A stretch of 64,000 nucleotides of DNA from Sphingobacterium spiritivorum (lineage in GTDB: Bacteria > Bacteroidota > Bacteroidia > Sphingobacteriales > Sphingobacteriaceae). A model generated the notes under the pieces. The model saw only the letters and a program-made list of their open reading frames with translations. It did not search any database and was not told where the DNA came from. The DNA lies in assembly GCF_016724845.1 (NCBI RefSeq), contig NZ_CP068082.1:186001-250000 (forward strand). The letters are read 5' to 3'. The position numbers and the translations under genes were made by a program. Of this stretch, positions 23,581-33,292 are shown in pieces; the first letter of the stretch is position 1, and every line of letters begins with the position of its first letter.

Positions 23581-26532
23581 TTAAAATTGTAATTCAATTC
23601 CCAAAACTGACTGCTTCGTATTGGGGTTTGCTCCAGTTGTGACATTGGTATCAATTTCAGGATCAGGCCCTTGATATTTGGTAAAGAGCAGTAAATTTCT
23701 TCCTGTATAATAGACCCTTGTTCCTTTGAAAAATTTCATATTCTGAAATAGTGACTTGGGCAGATTGTACCCAATAGTCAGCCCCTTGAGTCTTATAAAA
23801 GAGGCGTTTTCTATGAGTCCGGAATCAAATTGATTCACCTGTCCATATTTTGGAAACCTCGTCTGATCGCCTGGAGCTTTCCAGTAATCGCGGACGTTAC
23901 GGGATTGATTGAAGCCTGCAAAATTTGAAGAATTCTCAAAGAAATACCGATCGTTGTTGATCAGGTATTTTCCGGATGAAAAAATGAAATCTGCATTCAC
24001 ATAAATACCTTTATAGCCGGATTGAAAACCAAAACCTCCATTAAACGGCGGGTATCTCTTGATACCTGTACTCTGTTGCAAAGCAGAGGAGCTAAACACA
24101 GAAGTAACCCGGCCGGGATCTTTTGTCGTCTGAGAAATATCATCTCCCGGCATAAACCATTCCATCAAACCAGTTTCTGGATTTACGCCAGACTGAATCG
24201 GATAGAAAAACTCGATAGGTTTTCCGACAACCCAACTCACACCGGTATTAGGGATAATCCAATAATTTTTCCCCTGAAATAATTCCGTTACTTTCTGTTG
24301 CACTACCCCCAGATTGACATAAGGACTAAAATAATAATCAGAAGATCTGACAATATCTACACTAAAACTGATATCCATCCCTCTGTTTCTGAGCGAACCT
24401 ACGTTTTCAGTAATAGCAGAAAATCCAGAAGTATATGGATAAGGTACATCAACCAGCATATTTTTAGTCACTCTGTTGAAAAATTCTATGTCCAGATTTA
24501 ACCTGTCAAATAACCGTACTCCGAATCCAACATTGGTTTTGATCTGTTCTTCCCAGGCCAGATTAGGATTACCGGGTTGAACTATTCCCCAGGAAGTCTG
24601 TCCGTCATATATGTTTGCAGAAACAGTGTTTAGAGAATTATAGTTACCGATCGCAGAGTTCCCTGAAGTTCCTGTACTTGCTCGGATTTGTAATGTATTA
24701 ATCCAGTCTACATCTGATAAGAATTTTTCTTTTTTCATATTCCACATACCTCCCACTGACCAGAAAGTAGCTTTTCTATTCTCCCTGCCAAAACGGGAAG
24801 ATTCATCCTGCCGGAGTGTACCATCGATATAGTAGGTATCATTATATCCGTAACTCAACCTTCCGAAATATGAATTATAAGCATATTGTGTTTTGGTCTG
24901 TCCAACATTCTTATTTTTCGATCCCGCGGATAACAGTATTAAGGCATCATCTGTCAATCCCTCAACAGATGCAGAAAAATTCTGCTCATCATAGTCCGAG
25001 AATTCATGCCCTCCCAAAATACCCAGTTTGTGTTTATCTTTTAAAACCAGCTTATATTCTATTGTATTGGTCAGTGTACGTGCTACTCCTTGTGTCCAGC
25101 TTTCATTACCTGTACCTTGTCGGGGTGAAGCAGCATAAGATGGCATTCGTCTGGATGAACCTCTGTAATTAAAGTAGTCTATACCAGCCTGAGAGCGTAG
25201 TATCAGGTTTTTAACCGGAATAGCCTGAACAAACACATTCGGATTAAATTGTTGGTTACGTCCTCTATTCGGATTTTTATCTGCCAGATATTTTGGTGAA
25301 TATCTTCCCCAGCCGGGGATTTGCTCTTCATAATATTCCTTACCATTCTTATCATAAGGAGTATACCAGGGTAAAACTAAAAGAGCCAGACCTCCGTTTG
25401 TATTATTTGATGTCCATCCATTAGTTTCTCTACGGTCATATCCGCCAGCTAGATTGACTCCCAGTTGTATCCAGTCATTGATATGAGATGTTATATTACT
25501 TCTGAGCGTGACTCTGTCAAAGCCAGATCGGTACATGACTCCCTTCGCATCCATATATCCTGCCGAAATATAGTATTGTGTCCTGGCAGATCCTCCGGAA
25601 ATATTCAGATCCATTTGTTTGAGTGGTACATTTTTCTGAAAATAATAAGTATCCCATTTAAAATCATTCGGCCAGTTTTTCCTGATTTCATCGATCTCTT
25701 GCTGCGTTTTGAATTTAGTTTCTAACCAAAAGTCCTGCAACTCTGAAGACGTCATCAGTGTATTCTGCATTTTACGGGATGCAAGATCCGTCCAGCCATA
25801 TTGAGCTCTTGCCGTTACTGTAGCACGATCCGAAGCTTTTCCTTTCTTACTGGTGAAATAAATCACACCATTAGCAGCTCGTGATCCGTAGATAGAAGTG
25901 GCTGAAGCATCTTTCAGCACTGTAATGCTTTCAAAATCTTCGGGATTCATTGAGACTATAGAACCTGTATTTATCGGAGTTCCATCCAATACGTAGAGCG
26001 GTGTTGAGCTTGCTCCCAAAGATCCCACCCCCTGTAATCGTACAGATTGTGTCACGGAAGGTTCTCCAGAAGATGTAAAGACTTGCAGACCCGGAACTTT
26101 TCCCTGTAAGGTTTCCAATGCATTAGCAGACGGTTTTCCCTTTATATCATTAGTTGTCACCTGAACATAAGATCCGACAACAGATGAACGGCTCCTGCCG
26201 GATCCGTACCCAACTACTAAAACCTCATCTAAAACGGATTCAGATGACACTAAAGTAACGTTGTAGATATCCGAAGAACCAACAACAATTTTTTTATCTG
26301 AAAAGCCTATATACTTAAAAATTAAGGTTTCGCCAGGGGAAACCTGAATACTATATATTCCATTACCATTTGTTCGTGTTCCTCTTGATGTACCCGATAC
26401 GGCTACTGTCACATCAGGAAGATTTTCATCTTTAGATGATGTGACCCGGCCTGTGACGTTTTTTTCCTGTCCAAATGCAAGTGAATTAAAAAAAACGATA
26501 CAGACAAAAAGATTGAATAACTTTTGTTTCAT
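23581..26532 (-). CDS. SusC/RagA-family TonB-dependent outer-membrane receptor
   Basis: 983 aa from the ATG at 26532 (MKQKLFNLFVCIVFF...FGQ is a proper signal peptide; an ATG nine codons upstream adds only implausible residues). A carboxypeptidase-D-like N-terminal domain (VTGRVTSSKDENLPDV, residues 25-105) is followed by the TonB box/plug region with the SusC signature EVLVVGYGSG and LQGVGSLGASSTPLYVLDG, then the 22-strand barrel ending in GIELQF. Imports substrate bound by the SusD partner, energised by TonB. Transcribed divergently from two regulators 680 bp away. Confidence 0.96.
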   Translation of the reverse strand: MKQKLFNLFVCIVFFNSLAFGQEKNVTGRVTSSKDENLPDVTVAVSGTSRGTRTNGNGIYSIQVSPGETLIFKYIGFSDKKIVVGSSDIYNVTLVSSESVLDEVLVVGYGSGRSRSSVVGSYVQVTTNDIKGKPSANALETLQGKVPGLQVFTSSGEPSVTQSVRLQGVGSLGASSTPLYVLDGTPINTGSIVSMNPEDFESITVLKDASATSIYGSRAANGVIYFTSKKGKASDRATVTARAQYGWTDLASRKMQNTLMTSSELQDFWLETKFKTQQEIDEIRKNWPNDFKWDTYYFQKNVPLKQMDLNISGGSARTQYYISAGYMDAKGVMYRSGFDRVTLRSNITSHINDWIQLGVNLAGGYDRRETNGWTSNNTNGGLALLVLPWYTPYDKNGKEYYEEQIPGWGRYSPKYLADKNPNRGRNQQFNPNVFVQAIPVKNLILRSQAGIDYFNYRGSSRRMPSYAASPRQGTGNESWTQGVARTLTNTIEYKLVLKDKHKLGILGGHEFSDYDEQNFSASVEGLTDDALILLSAGSKNKNVGQTKTQYAYNSYFGRLSYGYNDTYYIDGTLRQDESSRFGRENRKATFWSVGGMWNMKKEKFLSDVDWINTLQIRASTGTSGNSAIGNYNSLNTVSANIYDGQTSWGIVQPGNPNLAWEEQIKTNVGFGVRLFDRLNLDIEFFNRVTKNMLVDVPYPYTSGFSAITENVGSLRNRGMDISFSVDIVRSSDYYFSPYVNLGVVQQKVTELFQGKNYWIIPNTGVSWVVGKPIEFFYPIQSGVNPETGLMEWFMPGDDISQTTKDPGRVTSVFSSSALQQSTGIKRYPPFNGGFGFQSGYKGIYVNADFIFSSGKYLINNDRYFFENSSNFAGFNQSRNVRDYWKAPGDQTRFPKYGQVNQFDSGLIENASFIRLKGLTIGYNLPKSLFQNMKFFKGTRVYYTGRNLLLFTKYQGPDPEIDTNVTTGANPNTKQSVLGIELQF

Positions 26533-26559
26533 ATGTAATTTATTATGGAGTAACCACAT

Positions 26560-27238
26560 GAAATATCCGAACCAAGCACAACGAGTTCATACTATAATTT
26601 ATATCCTCTGCTATACTCACAATGATTTATGTACTGCTCGCATATTTCATATTTTTACATGATTAATAATTCGAAAATCTGACCGGTTTATGATCTCGGA
26701 AAGACATACCCTAAAATTGAATAACTAAACTTTTTGACTAATGAATTTTAAAATCAATGTAAACCGTGGAGACGGGCAAAGGGACTCCGTGCAATCTTTT
26801 TGTATAAAGTCGCATATTCCAAATTTCCATTGGATTAAAACAATTGGCCTGACCTTTCCCGGTCATTTCCCTCGTTCAAGAGTAATAAGAATACATCAGA
26901 CAATAAAAAATCTTCGCCTGCATGTCTCCGGATTTTAGTCAATAAAACATAAAGACAACACTTGGTATTACTCCGGGTGCTTAATAATTTTCCTGTAAAG
27001 CTGTTTTAATTGATTTCTCATAACTATGAAAATAATATTAGGTGGCGAAAAAGATTAACAAAAACAGAAAGTAGACTTTATAAAGAAATAAGGCAGTTGA
27101 TAAAATTGCCTTAGATAAGCAAATATTAGCGTGATTAAATAAAAAATAAATCTACAAAACAATGATAGACAATATTTTAATAAAATACAAATTTATTTAC
27201 ATCCAAAATATTAACAAACAACGAGTGATTTTCGGTAA
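26560..27238. other. Long intergenic region upstream of susC
   Basis: About 680 bp, AT-rich towards 27200. Only a 65-codon frame (26741-26938, +) with no recognisable features is found. A weak stem AAGGCA/TGCCTT lies at about 27091-27113. Must contain the promoters of susC and of the divergent regulator pair; no convincing element can be placed. Confidence 0.4.
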
Positions 27239-27781
27239 ATGAAAAAACCGGTATATATCTCTTCTGTTGCACTTTTTACAATCAATACGGTCAGATCGTG
27301 GAGATTGACTCTTGGGCTGACACAAAGAGAAGTAAGTTCGGAGATCAGCCCCGGATCAGACAGCAACACATTAGGAATTATTGAAAACAATTTCCGAAAT
27401 GAAAAATATACAGACAAACACCTCAATAAAATAGCGCAATTGTTTACTAAGACAGCCCACGAAATCGGACTAATCAAGGAGTTTTCATTGTTTACATTTT
27501 ATCCGGAACAACCTATAGAAGAATTGATGGTAGAAAAAAAGATAGTTCAAAGACCTAAAGAGCTTACGCAAACCTCAACCTTATTTATATTGTTGGAAGA
27601 AAAACAAGATCCATTTTTTAACGATTGGCACACAGTAGCTCAAATAGCAGCTCATTGTAGTGCTTACTCCGAGAAAAACTGGACTAATAACGATTTTACT
27701 GCTGTGATTAAAACAGCAACTGAGAAGAATAAATTAGAGCGAAAAAGTGAAACCGAATCTATTTACCGTAGACATCGATAA
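27239..27781 (+). CDS. Helix-turn-helix transcriptional regulator (XRE-like)
   Basis: 180 aa. The N-terminal third is an XRE-type fold: TVRSWRLTLGLTQREVSSEI (helices 1-3), SDSNTLGIIENNF (recognition region) and the closing helix LNKIAQLF. The remainder (QDPFFNDWHTVAQIAAHCSAYSEKNWTNNDFTAVIKTAT) looks like a second small helical domain of the type seen in these Sphingobacteriaceae regulators. Ends 31 bp before the next regulator, so same operon. Could control the divergent susCD pair; no proof. DNA locally poor in GC. Confidence 0.7.
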   Translation: MKKPVYISSVALFTINTVRSWRLTLGLTQREVSSEISPGSDSNTLGIIENNFRNEKYTDKHLNKIAQLFTKTAHEIGLIKEFSLFTFYPEQPIEELMVEKKIVQRPKELTQTSTLFILLEEKQDPFFNDWHTVAQIAAHCSAYSEKNWTNNDFTAVIKTATEKNKLERKSETESIYRRHR

Positions 27782-27812
27782 TTTATAATATTAGATTTAT
27801 CGGATTAAAGAT

Positions 27813-29024
27813 ATGCCCAAAACTAAGCAAACTCATGATCAGGTATTTCCTGCTATACTTTTTCGAAAAATTTTCATGTTTCATACCTATCGGATACACA
27901 TCGGCTATTCTGCATATGAATGTTCATTTTTACTGGGAAAGCATGATTTTTTCATAAGAGACGCAGAGAATCCTCTGAAAACTACACACATAGATCCTGT
28001 TGATAGCAATTATCTGGCATGTATATTTGGAGAAAGTATAGAAAAATTCACCCCTGAGGTGACTAAGCAGGATAATTACCAATTAAAGATAAGTATCAGT
28101 CAGACTGAAAACAGGAAAACCTCTTTTCAGATTTTAATCCGAAATGAACAGTTAAGCAAATCAAATCCATTTACACTTATAGAAGAAGAGAAACTCTGTG
28201 TTCTTCCTACTGCTAAATTTCTATCCACATTCGATAAAGTAAAGGATTTTATACTCCATTTACTAGATAACGGCTATTTTGATAATACACGCACAGCATT
28301 AGACATCTTTAATGAATGTCGCAGAAACGACGATTTCGGAGTCAATTTTCATGTCCGAAATCTGATTAAGTCTTTAAATTACTTTACCAATAAAAAAAGC
28401 GGACATGCTTTATTGAATAATGAAAGAACAAACCTATTTTCCAGAAGATTATATTTCAAACCTTTCAATTTTGAAATCAAAGACAACAGCAAAGTTTCAG
28501 ATTTGTTTTTAAGTAAGGGAATAGCTGATTTTGCATCTGCAGTCAAATGGGTAATTCAGCTTCCCTACAAAAGAAATACAGATAAATCAGATTCTTTAAT
28601 TCTATTTCGGGAATTTGCAGGAACTTGTAGTACAAAGCATGCTGTTCTTAAACGATTAGCTGATGAAAATGGTCATAATCAAATCAGACTAATGTTAGGC
28701 ATCTTTATGATGGATAAGAAAAATACACCTGCTGTTGCAGCTGTATTAAACAAATATAGGCTTGAATATATCCCGGAAGCACATAATTATCTTCGAATTC
28801 ATAACTATATCGTTGACGCAACAGGGATTGGAGTTAATGAAACAAAATTTGAGCTGGACCTGCTAACAGAAGTTGATATTTCAGCTGATCAGATCACCGA
28901 TTATAAGACAGACTTTCATCGCAGGTATCTTACTGAATGGCTAGCACAAAATAACATTCCTTATTCTATAGAAGATATCTGGTATATCAGAGAAGAATGT
29001 ATAAAAGCACTAGCTGATCAGTAA
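27813..29024 (+). CDS. HTH-like domain fused to a transglutaminase-like cysteine domain
   Basis: 403 aa. N-terminal part resembles the preceding regulator: YRIHIGYSAYECSFLLGKHDFFIRD, then DFILHLLDNGYFDN...HVRNLIKSLNYFTNKKSG, a helical domain up to about 215. From about 225 a second domain starts (GIADFASAVKWVIQLPYKRN). It has a candidate catalytic triad of the papain/transglutaminase fold: Cys in FAGTCSTKHAVLKRLA, His in IPEAHNYL and Asp in IVDATG, in the right order and spacing. Stand-alone forms of this second domain exist in Bacteroidota as far as I recall. Role unknown: possibly a sensor whose enzymatic half modifies or cleaves a partner. Confidence 0.65.
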   Translation: MPKTKQTHDQVFPAILFRKIFMFHTYRIHIGYSAYECSFLLGKHDFFIRDAENPLKTTHIDPVDSNYLACIFGESIEKFTPEVTKQDNYQLKISISQTENRKTSFQILIRNEQLSKSNPFTLIEEEKLCVLPTAKFLSTFDKVKDFILHLLDNGYFDNTRTALDIFNECRRNDDFGVNFHVRNLIKSLNYFTNKKSGHALLNNERTNLFSRRLYFKPFNFEIKDNSKVSDLFLSKGIADFASAVKWVIQLPYKRNTDKSDSLILFREFAGTCSTKHAVLKRLADENGHNQIRLMLGIFMMDKKNTPAVAAVLNKYRLEYIPEAHNYLRIHNYIVDATGIGVNETKFELDLLTEVDISADQITDYKTDFHRRYLTEWLAQNNIPYSIEDIWYIREECIKALADQ

Positions 29025-29092
29025 ACTTTCACCACAGTAATGTATTAATGAATAAATACAACCGAAAGAAGCCTGATGTTCAGCAAATTTCA

Positions 29093-30193
29093 CTAATCCT
29101 GATGTGCTAGTGCATAGAGGGCAAATGTACCTAACCAGTGACTGCCCATATAATCATCATTTGAGATATTAGGAAGCGAGAAAGCAAGATGCTCATGTCC
29201 TACCTTTTTGAGATGGTGCAACTCAGGCAAGGCCTTTGCAATACTATTAAGACAAGTGGCACGGCTGAAATTCAGACCATCCAGATGAACCAGCTTACCA
29301 TCGGTGCGATCTTTCACAACCGCCGGCTTTAATGAAAAATCCGCTTCAAACAATTGTGGCATAAAAGTCTTTAACCAGGTTTTATACGCGTCCTGCTGCA
29401 ATATTTTACTCATTACAAGCGCCTCTTCCAGACAAGGAGACAGAAAATCAGATCCGCTTGGCTCATAGGCAAGATCACAATTCTTGTCCTGAGTATATAA
29501 GCGTTTTGCATGCTCCGCCAGTATATTTTCAAACTCTTTATTGCCTACAGCTCTTGCATAATCCAGTGAAAGTGAAAAACCAAATGCAGAATTATCGTGC
29601 TGTCCGGAACGTATAGGATAGACTAACTTAGGCAGGTAGGATTGGTATCGGTCTACCAATATATCTACTAAGGGCTGCAGGTTCCCTGCCCAACGCCGGG
29701 CATCCGTATCGTTCCAGCTCAACAGTTCTTCCTGTAGTTTGAATAACCAGGCCCAGCCATATGTACGCTCAAAGCCGAGGTTATTTTTATCTTGAAAAAA
29801 GGCCAGTTCTACCTGTACATTTTCAGGAGTGATATGTTGATTCAGCAACTGACGAATCTGACCATCTTTATCCAGATCAGGATGTGTTTTCAAAATTTTG
29901 ATAACAGACCAATACCCATGCACAGAAGAATGCCAGTCAAAACAGCCATAAAAGACAGGTCGCAATTGCTTAGGAATTTTGAGGTCCTGTGCACTACCGA
30001 TCACCTGTCCGAGTTTATTGGGATATTCTGTAGTCAGACAATGGAGAGGAAGATCCAGAATACGCTTTGCCTGCTGCCCATCCAGCTGAATGCTTTTTAC
30101 AGAATCCTGAGCAACATTATTCTTATTTTCAGTTGATTGACAGGAAAATAACCCAAACAAAACAGGAAGGATCAAAATAATTCGGTTCATCAT
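29093..30193 (-). CDS. DUF2891 lipoprotein
   Basis: 366 aa, lipobox LFGLFSC (Cys18), so periplasmic/outer-membrane anchored. Conserved blocks LRPVFYGCFDWHSSVHGYW, TYGWAWLFKLQEELL, RSGQHDNSAFGFSLSLDYAR, EPSGSDFLSPCLEEALVM and SHWLGTFALYAL identify DUF2891, an (alpha/alpha) barrel-like family of unknown activity with His/Asp/Trp-rich putative active site (FDWHSSVHG). Single gene, divergent from the aldo/keto reductase. Confidence 0.9.
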   Translation of the reverse strand: MMNRIILILPVLFGLFSCQSTENKNNVAQDSVKSIQLDGQQAKRILDLPLHCLTTEYPNKLGQVIGSAQDLKIPKQLRPVFYGCFDWHSSVHGYWSVIKILKTHPDLDKDGQIRQLLNQHITPENVQVELAFFQDKNNLGFERTYGWAWLFKLQEELLSWNDTDARRWAGNLQPLVDILVDRYQSYLPKLVYPIRSGQHDNSAFGFSLSLDYARAVGNKEFENILAEHAKRLYTQDKNCDLAYEPSGSDFLSPCLEEALVMSKILQQDAYKTWLKTFMPQLFEADFSLKPAVVKDRTDGKLVHLDGLNFSRATCLNSIAKALPELHHLKKVGHEHLAFSLPNISNDDYMGSHWLGTFALYALAHQD

Positions 30194-30305
30194 TTCAAAA
30201 TCATAGTTTGGCTAAATATAGTCAAATTAAGCTCATAATAACAAGACTGACTTTTAATTTGAGAAAAGGACTGTTACTTTTAGGGAAAGTAAAAAAACGA
30301 ACGCT

Positions 30306-31295
30306 ATGAAATATCGGAAAATTGGAAAAAGCGATCTTCAACTATCGACTATTACTTTTGGCGCCTGGGCTGCCGGAGGATGGATGTGGGGAAGTACAGA
30401 TCGTAATGAGGCTATAAAAGCGATACAAGCTGGCTTGGAAGAAGGGATGACATCTATAGATACAGCACCTATCTATGGGCAGGGGACTAGTGAAGAAATC
30501 GTTGGCGAGGCTATTAAAGGATTGTCGCGCGACAAGATTCAGATTCTGACTAAGTTCGGGATGCGCTGGGATACAGATCAGGGTGATCTTGTAGGGCCAA
30601 GTAAAAACAATCAGGGACAGGATATTACAATCTATAAATACGCAGGTAAAGACAGCGTGATATACGAATGTGAGCAGTCGCTAAAAAGACTGGGAACAGA
30701 TTATATTGATCTTTACCAGATTCACTGGAATGACAAAACCACAGCAATTGAAGAAACTTTTGAAGCCGTGGCCAGACTTATAGAACAAGGTAAAATAAGA
30801 TATGCAGGAGTCTGTAATTATGATAATGATCAGGTAGCAAGAGCTGCTTCTGTATGTCCAATTATTTCCGATCAGATTCCTTACTCTATGGTCAACAGGG
30901 GCATAGAAAAAGAAACCGTTCCGTACTGTATTGCTAACAATATCGGAATACTTGCTTACAGTCCTATGGAAAGAGGTCTCCTTACCGGAAAAATGAAACC
31001 CGGACAACAATTCGGAGCGGGAGACCACCGTGCAAATCTTCCGTTTTTTACAGATGACAGTATTGCCAGAACAAATGCATTTCTGAAAACTATAGAACCT
31101 ATTGCAGATAAATACGATGTGACCCTCGGACAACTGGTATTAGGCTGGACAGTAGCTCAGCCCGGAATCACAATTGCACTTGCAGGTGCACGTAATGCAT
31201 CACAGACTATAAGCAATGCAAGAGCGGGTGATTTGGAAATCGAACAGCAAGATATTGATACAATTACGAAAGAACTTCATACTATGCTTCCATAA
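30306..31295 (+). CDS. Aldo/keto reductase
   Basis: 329 aa NADPH-dependent oxidoreductase, TIM barrel. The catalytic tetrad is visible: Asp and Tyr in SIDTAPIYGQG (about residues 52-60), Lys in ILTKFG (about 82) and His in LYQIHWND (about 142). C-terminal cofactor site AGARNASQ. Similar to YajO/general stress type reductases. Cytoplasmic; substrate unknown. Monocistronic, closed by a strong terminator. Confidence 0.94.
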   Translation: MKYRKIGKSDLQLSTITFGAWAAGGWMWGSTDRNEAIKAIQAGLEEGMTSIDTAPIYGQGTSEEIVGEAIKGLSRDKIQILTKFGMRWDTDQGDLVGPSKNNQGQDITIYKYAGKDSVIYECEQSLKRLGTDYIDLYQIHWNDKTTAIEETFEAVARLIEQGKIRYAGVCNYDNDQVARAASVCPIISDQIPYSMVNRGIEKETVPYCIANNIGILAYSPMERGLLTGKMKPGQQFGAGDHRANLPFFTDDSIARTNAFLKTIEPIADKYDVTLGQLVLGWTVAQPGITIALAGARNASQTISNARAGDLEIEQQDIDTITKELHTMLP

Positions 31296-31313
31296 CCTAC
31301 GTAAAGGGAGCAA

Positions 31314-31350
31314 AAAAAATCCAGACGAATATATTTCGTCTGGATTTTTT
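31314..31350. terminator. Bidirectional terminator between aldo/keto reductase and royal-jelly-like gene
   Basis: AAAAAATCCAGACGAA / TTCGTCTGGATTTTTT, 16-bp perfect stem with a 5-nt loop; A-run and T-run on both sides. Confidence 0.92.
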
Positions 31351-31368
31351 ATTTGATATCCGCCAGTT

Positions 31369-32490
31369 TTAAGAAGTTGGCGGTAATTTAACACGATAAA
31401 TACGGTACGGAAAAGAAGTTTTATCTGTACCTCCGTTCCATTGTGGTAATCTGTTGACCTGAGCACAGGAGAAATACAGGTATCCATCTGTACCTATACC
31501 CAAAGAATCCGGCCAGATCAACCTTGGATCCTGCACCAGTGTGATCAGTTTTCCGGCAGGAGTGAAATATTTGATACTGTAATCCAGAGAGGAAGTGATA
31601 TAAATATTTCCGGCTGCATCTGCTTCCATACCGTGACACACAGCAGTCTCTCCCATATCCTCCACATAGGATGCCAGTTGCTGTTCAGAAAGCTTATTAT
31701 CTGCCAGATATTTAGTTTCTATACGATATAAATGAAGACCGTTAATAGGTCTGTAATAAAAGTATCGTAAATCTTTGGTAAGTGCTATTCCATTTACATT
31801 GGACCTGAACATATTTCCGGACTTATCCTCCATTTTTTTACCCTCGTAACGAAGTACAATACCTGAATCTGCCAGAGTTGAAAAATGATGCTGCAGAACA
31901 ACACGGCTCTTCCCGCTTATAAGATCCAGAATCACAATTGCCGCTTGTCCGGGATCCGAAAGGTAGGCCAGTTTTTTATCCGTATCCACGCGTACATCAT
32001 TCAGACCGGATTTGCTCTTATTCAAATCATCAAAATTAAAAACATGGAGCACCGAATCGGTATGCAGATCGATTTGCAACAGTTTAAATTGTCCGTTTTT
32101 CTTTTCTCCCGATCCGTCATTCCCGAATACCGAATTCTGAGGTGCAGGCTTCGAATCCAATACCCACAGATGATCATTGTCGTCGACATATATATCCTGC
32201 ACATTGACAAATACTTCGTCCTCATTTCCTTCTTTACGGTTCCATTCTACATTTGGGTAAGCAGTTCGCTTTCCTTCCTTTACTTCTGCCAATCCCATTT
32301 CATAAGGATCGCGCTTTGGAAAAGAAACAAAAATTCGATTATCAGAAGATACCGATACACCGATCGGCTGAGATTGTCCGAATGCAGCCACCACCTCCAG
32401 GCGGGCATCTTCGGAAAGTGTAGTCTGGCCCTGAGCAGGCGTGAATGAACGCATCGTAATAGCTAAAAATATAAACGTTAAACTTCTCAT
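31369..32490 (-). CDS. Major royal jelly / SMP-30-like beta-propeller protein, exported
   Basis: 373 aa with an N-terminal signal peptide (about 1-21, ending AQGQ). Resembles the bacterial branch of the MRJP/yellow family: QPIGVSVSSDNRIFVSFPKR, VQDIYVDDNDHLWVLDSK, DVRVDTDKKLAYLSD, VNGIALTKDLRYFYYRP, HGMEADAAGNIYITSS, and LIWPDSLGIGTDGYLYF, each one propeller blade. Members act as lactonases or dopachrome-type isomerases, but the substrate here is unknown. Convergent with the aldo/keto reductase. Confidence 0.85.
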   Translation of the reverse strand: MRSLTFIFLAITMRSFTPAQGQTTLSEDARLEVVAAFGQSQPIGVSVSSDNRIFVSFPKRDPYEMGLAEVKEGKRTAYPNVEWNRKEGNEDEVFVNVQDIYVDDNDHLWVLDSKPAPQNSVFGNDGSGEKKNGQFKLLQIDLHTDSVLHVFNFDDLNKSKSGLNDVRVDTDKKLAYLSDPGQAAIVILDLISGKSRVVLQHHFSTLADSGIVLRYEGKKMEDKSGNMFRSNVNGIALTKDLRYFYYRPINGLHLYRIETKYLADNKLSEQQLASYVEDMGETAVCHGMEADAAGNIYITSSLDYSIKYFTPAGKLITLVQDPRLIWPDSLGIGTDGYLYFSCAQVNRLPQWNGGTDKTSFPYRIYRVKLPPTS

Positions 32491-32610
32491 TATTAATCAA
32501 ACAAAGCAGTTGCAAAAATTGTTTAATTTAAAAACCAACATTTAACAAACATCAGAATCTTTGGAATAGATTTTGCCAAAATCATATAAAAACACTAATA
32601 CTATAAAATT

Positions 32611-33216
32611 ATGGGAATGATTGATTTAATTACAGGCGGCATTGGCACAAAAGTCATTACTGCACTGGCTGGAAAACTGGGTATCAGCGAGACCAAAGCT
32701 AAGTGGATGGTTGCGATTGCAGTACCCTTGATGATTGCAGCACTAAAATACAATTCCAGCAAAAAATCAGAACAAGCAGAAAGCCTGAACAATGCATTGG
32801 ATAACAAACATACAGGAGATGCATTGGATCGTGTAGATCAGATTGTAGAAGATGGGCCCAGCGAGGATGATGACAAAATTATCAATCATATGTTTGGCAA
32901 AAACTCCGATCAGGTAAAAAATGAAATTGCTTCCAAGACCGGAATAAGTTCAGAAACCGTAGGTACAGTCCTTTCGACTCTTGCTCCTATTGTGATGGCT
33001 TATGTAGGTAAAGAAAAAGCAGCGCAAAGTAATTCGGGCGGAATCGGAGATCTGCTGGGTGGATTATTAAACGGAGGAAATGACAATGCTTCGGCTAATG
33101 GTCAGCAACAGCAATCATCAGGTGGTGGTATTGCAGATCTGGTTAGCGGATTCTTTGACAAGAATAAAGACGGAAATTTTCTGGATGATATTGCCGGAAT
33201 GTTTACAAAGAAATAA
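32611..33216 (+). CDS. DUF937 domain protein
   Basis: 201 aa, no signal. Contains the DUF937 layout: an opening LITGGIGTKVITALAGKLGIS, a helical part with DDKIINHMFGKNSDQVKNEIASKTGIS, STLAPIVMAYVGKEK, a low-complexity Gly/Asn/Gln linker (GGLLNGGNDNASANGQQQQS) and a second GGGIADLVSGFFDKNKDGNFLDDIAGMF segment, which contains a calcium-like DKNKDGNFLDD loop. Function unknown; related YidB-like proteins are cytoplasmic. Single gene with its own terminator. Confidence 0.88.
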   Translation: MGMIDLITGGIGTKVITALAGKLGISETKAKWMVAIAVPLMIAALKYNSSKKSEQAESLNNALDNKHTGDALDRVDQIVEDGPSEDDDKIINHMFGKNSDQVKNEIASKTGISSETVGTVLSTLAPIVMAYVGKEKAAQSNSGGIGDLLGGLLNGGNDNASANGQQQQSSGGGIADLVSGFFDKNKDGNFLDDIAGMFTKK

Positions 33217-33220
33217 ACTA

Positions 33221-33247
33221 AAAATGCCCCGCAAAACGGGGCATTTT
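33221..33247 (+). terminator. Terminator after DUF937 gene
   Basis: AAAATGCCCCG / CGGGGCATTTT, 11-bp perfect stem, 5-nt loop; usable in both directions between convergent genes. Confidence 0.9.
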
Positions 33248-33292
33248 AATTATATCAAAAGGCATAATCTATAAGCCTTTCTCTGGAATATT

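Noticed and set aside
26741-26938. 65-codon open frame upstream of susC
   Set aside because: Biased, basic composition without recognisable motif and no promoter or context; more likely chance.
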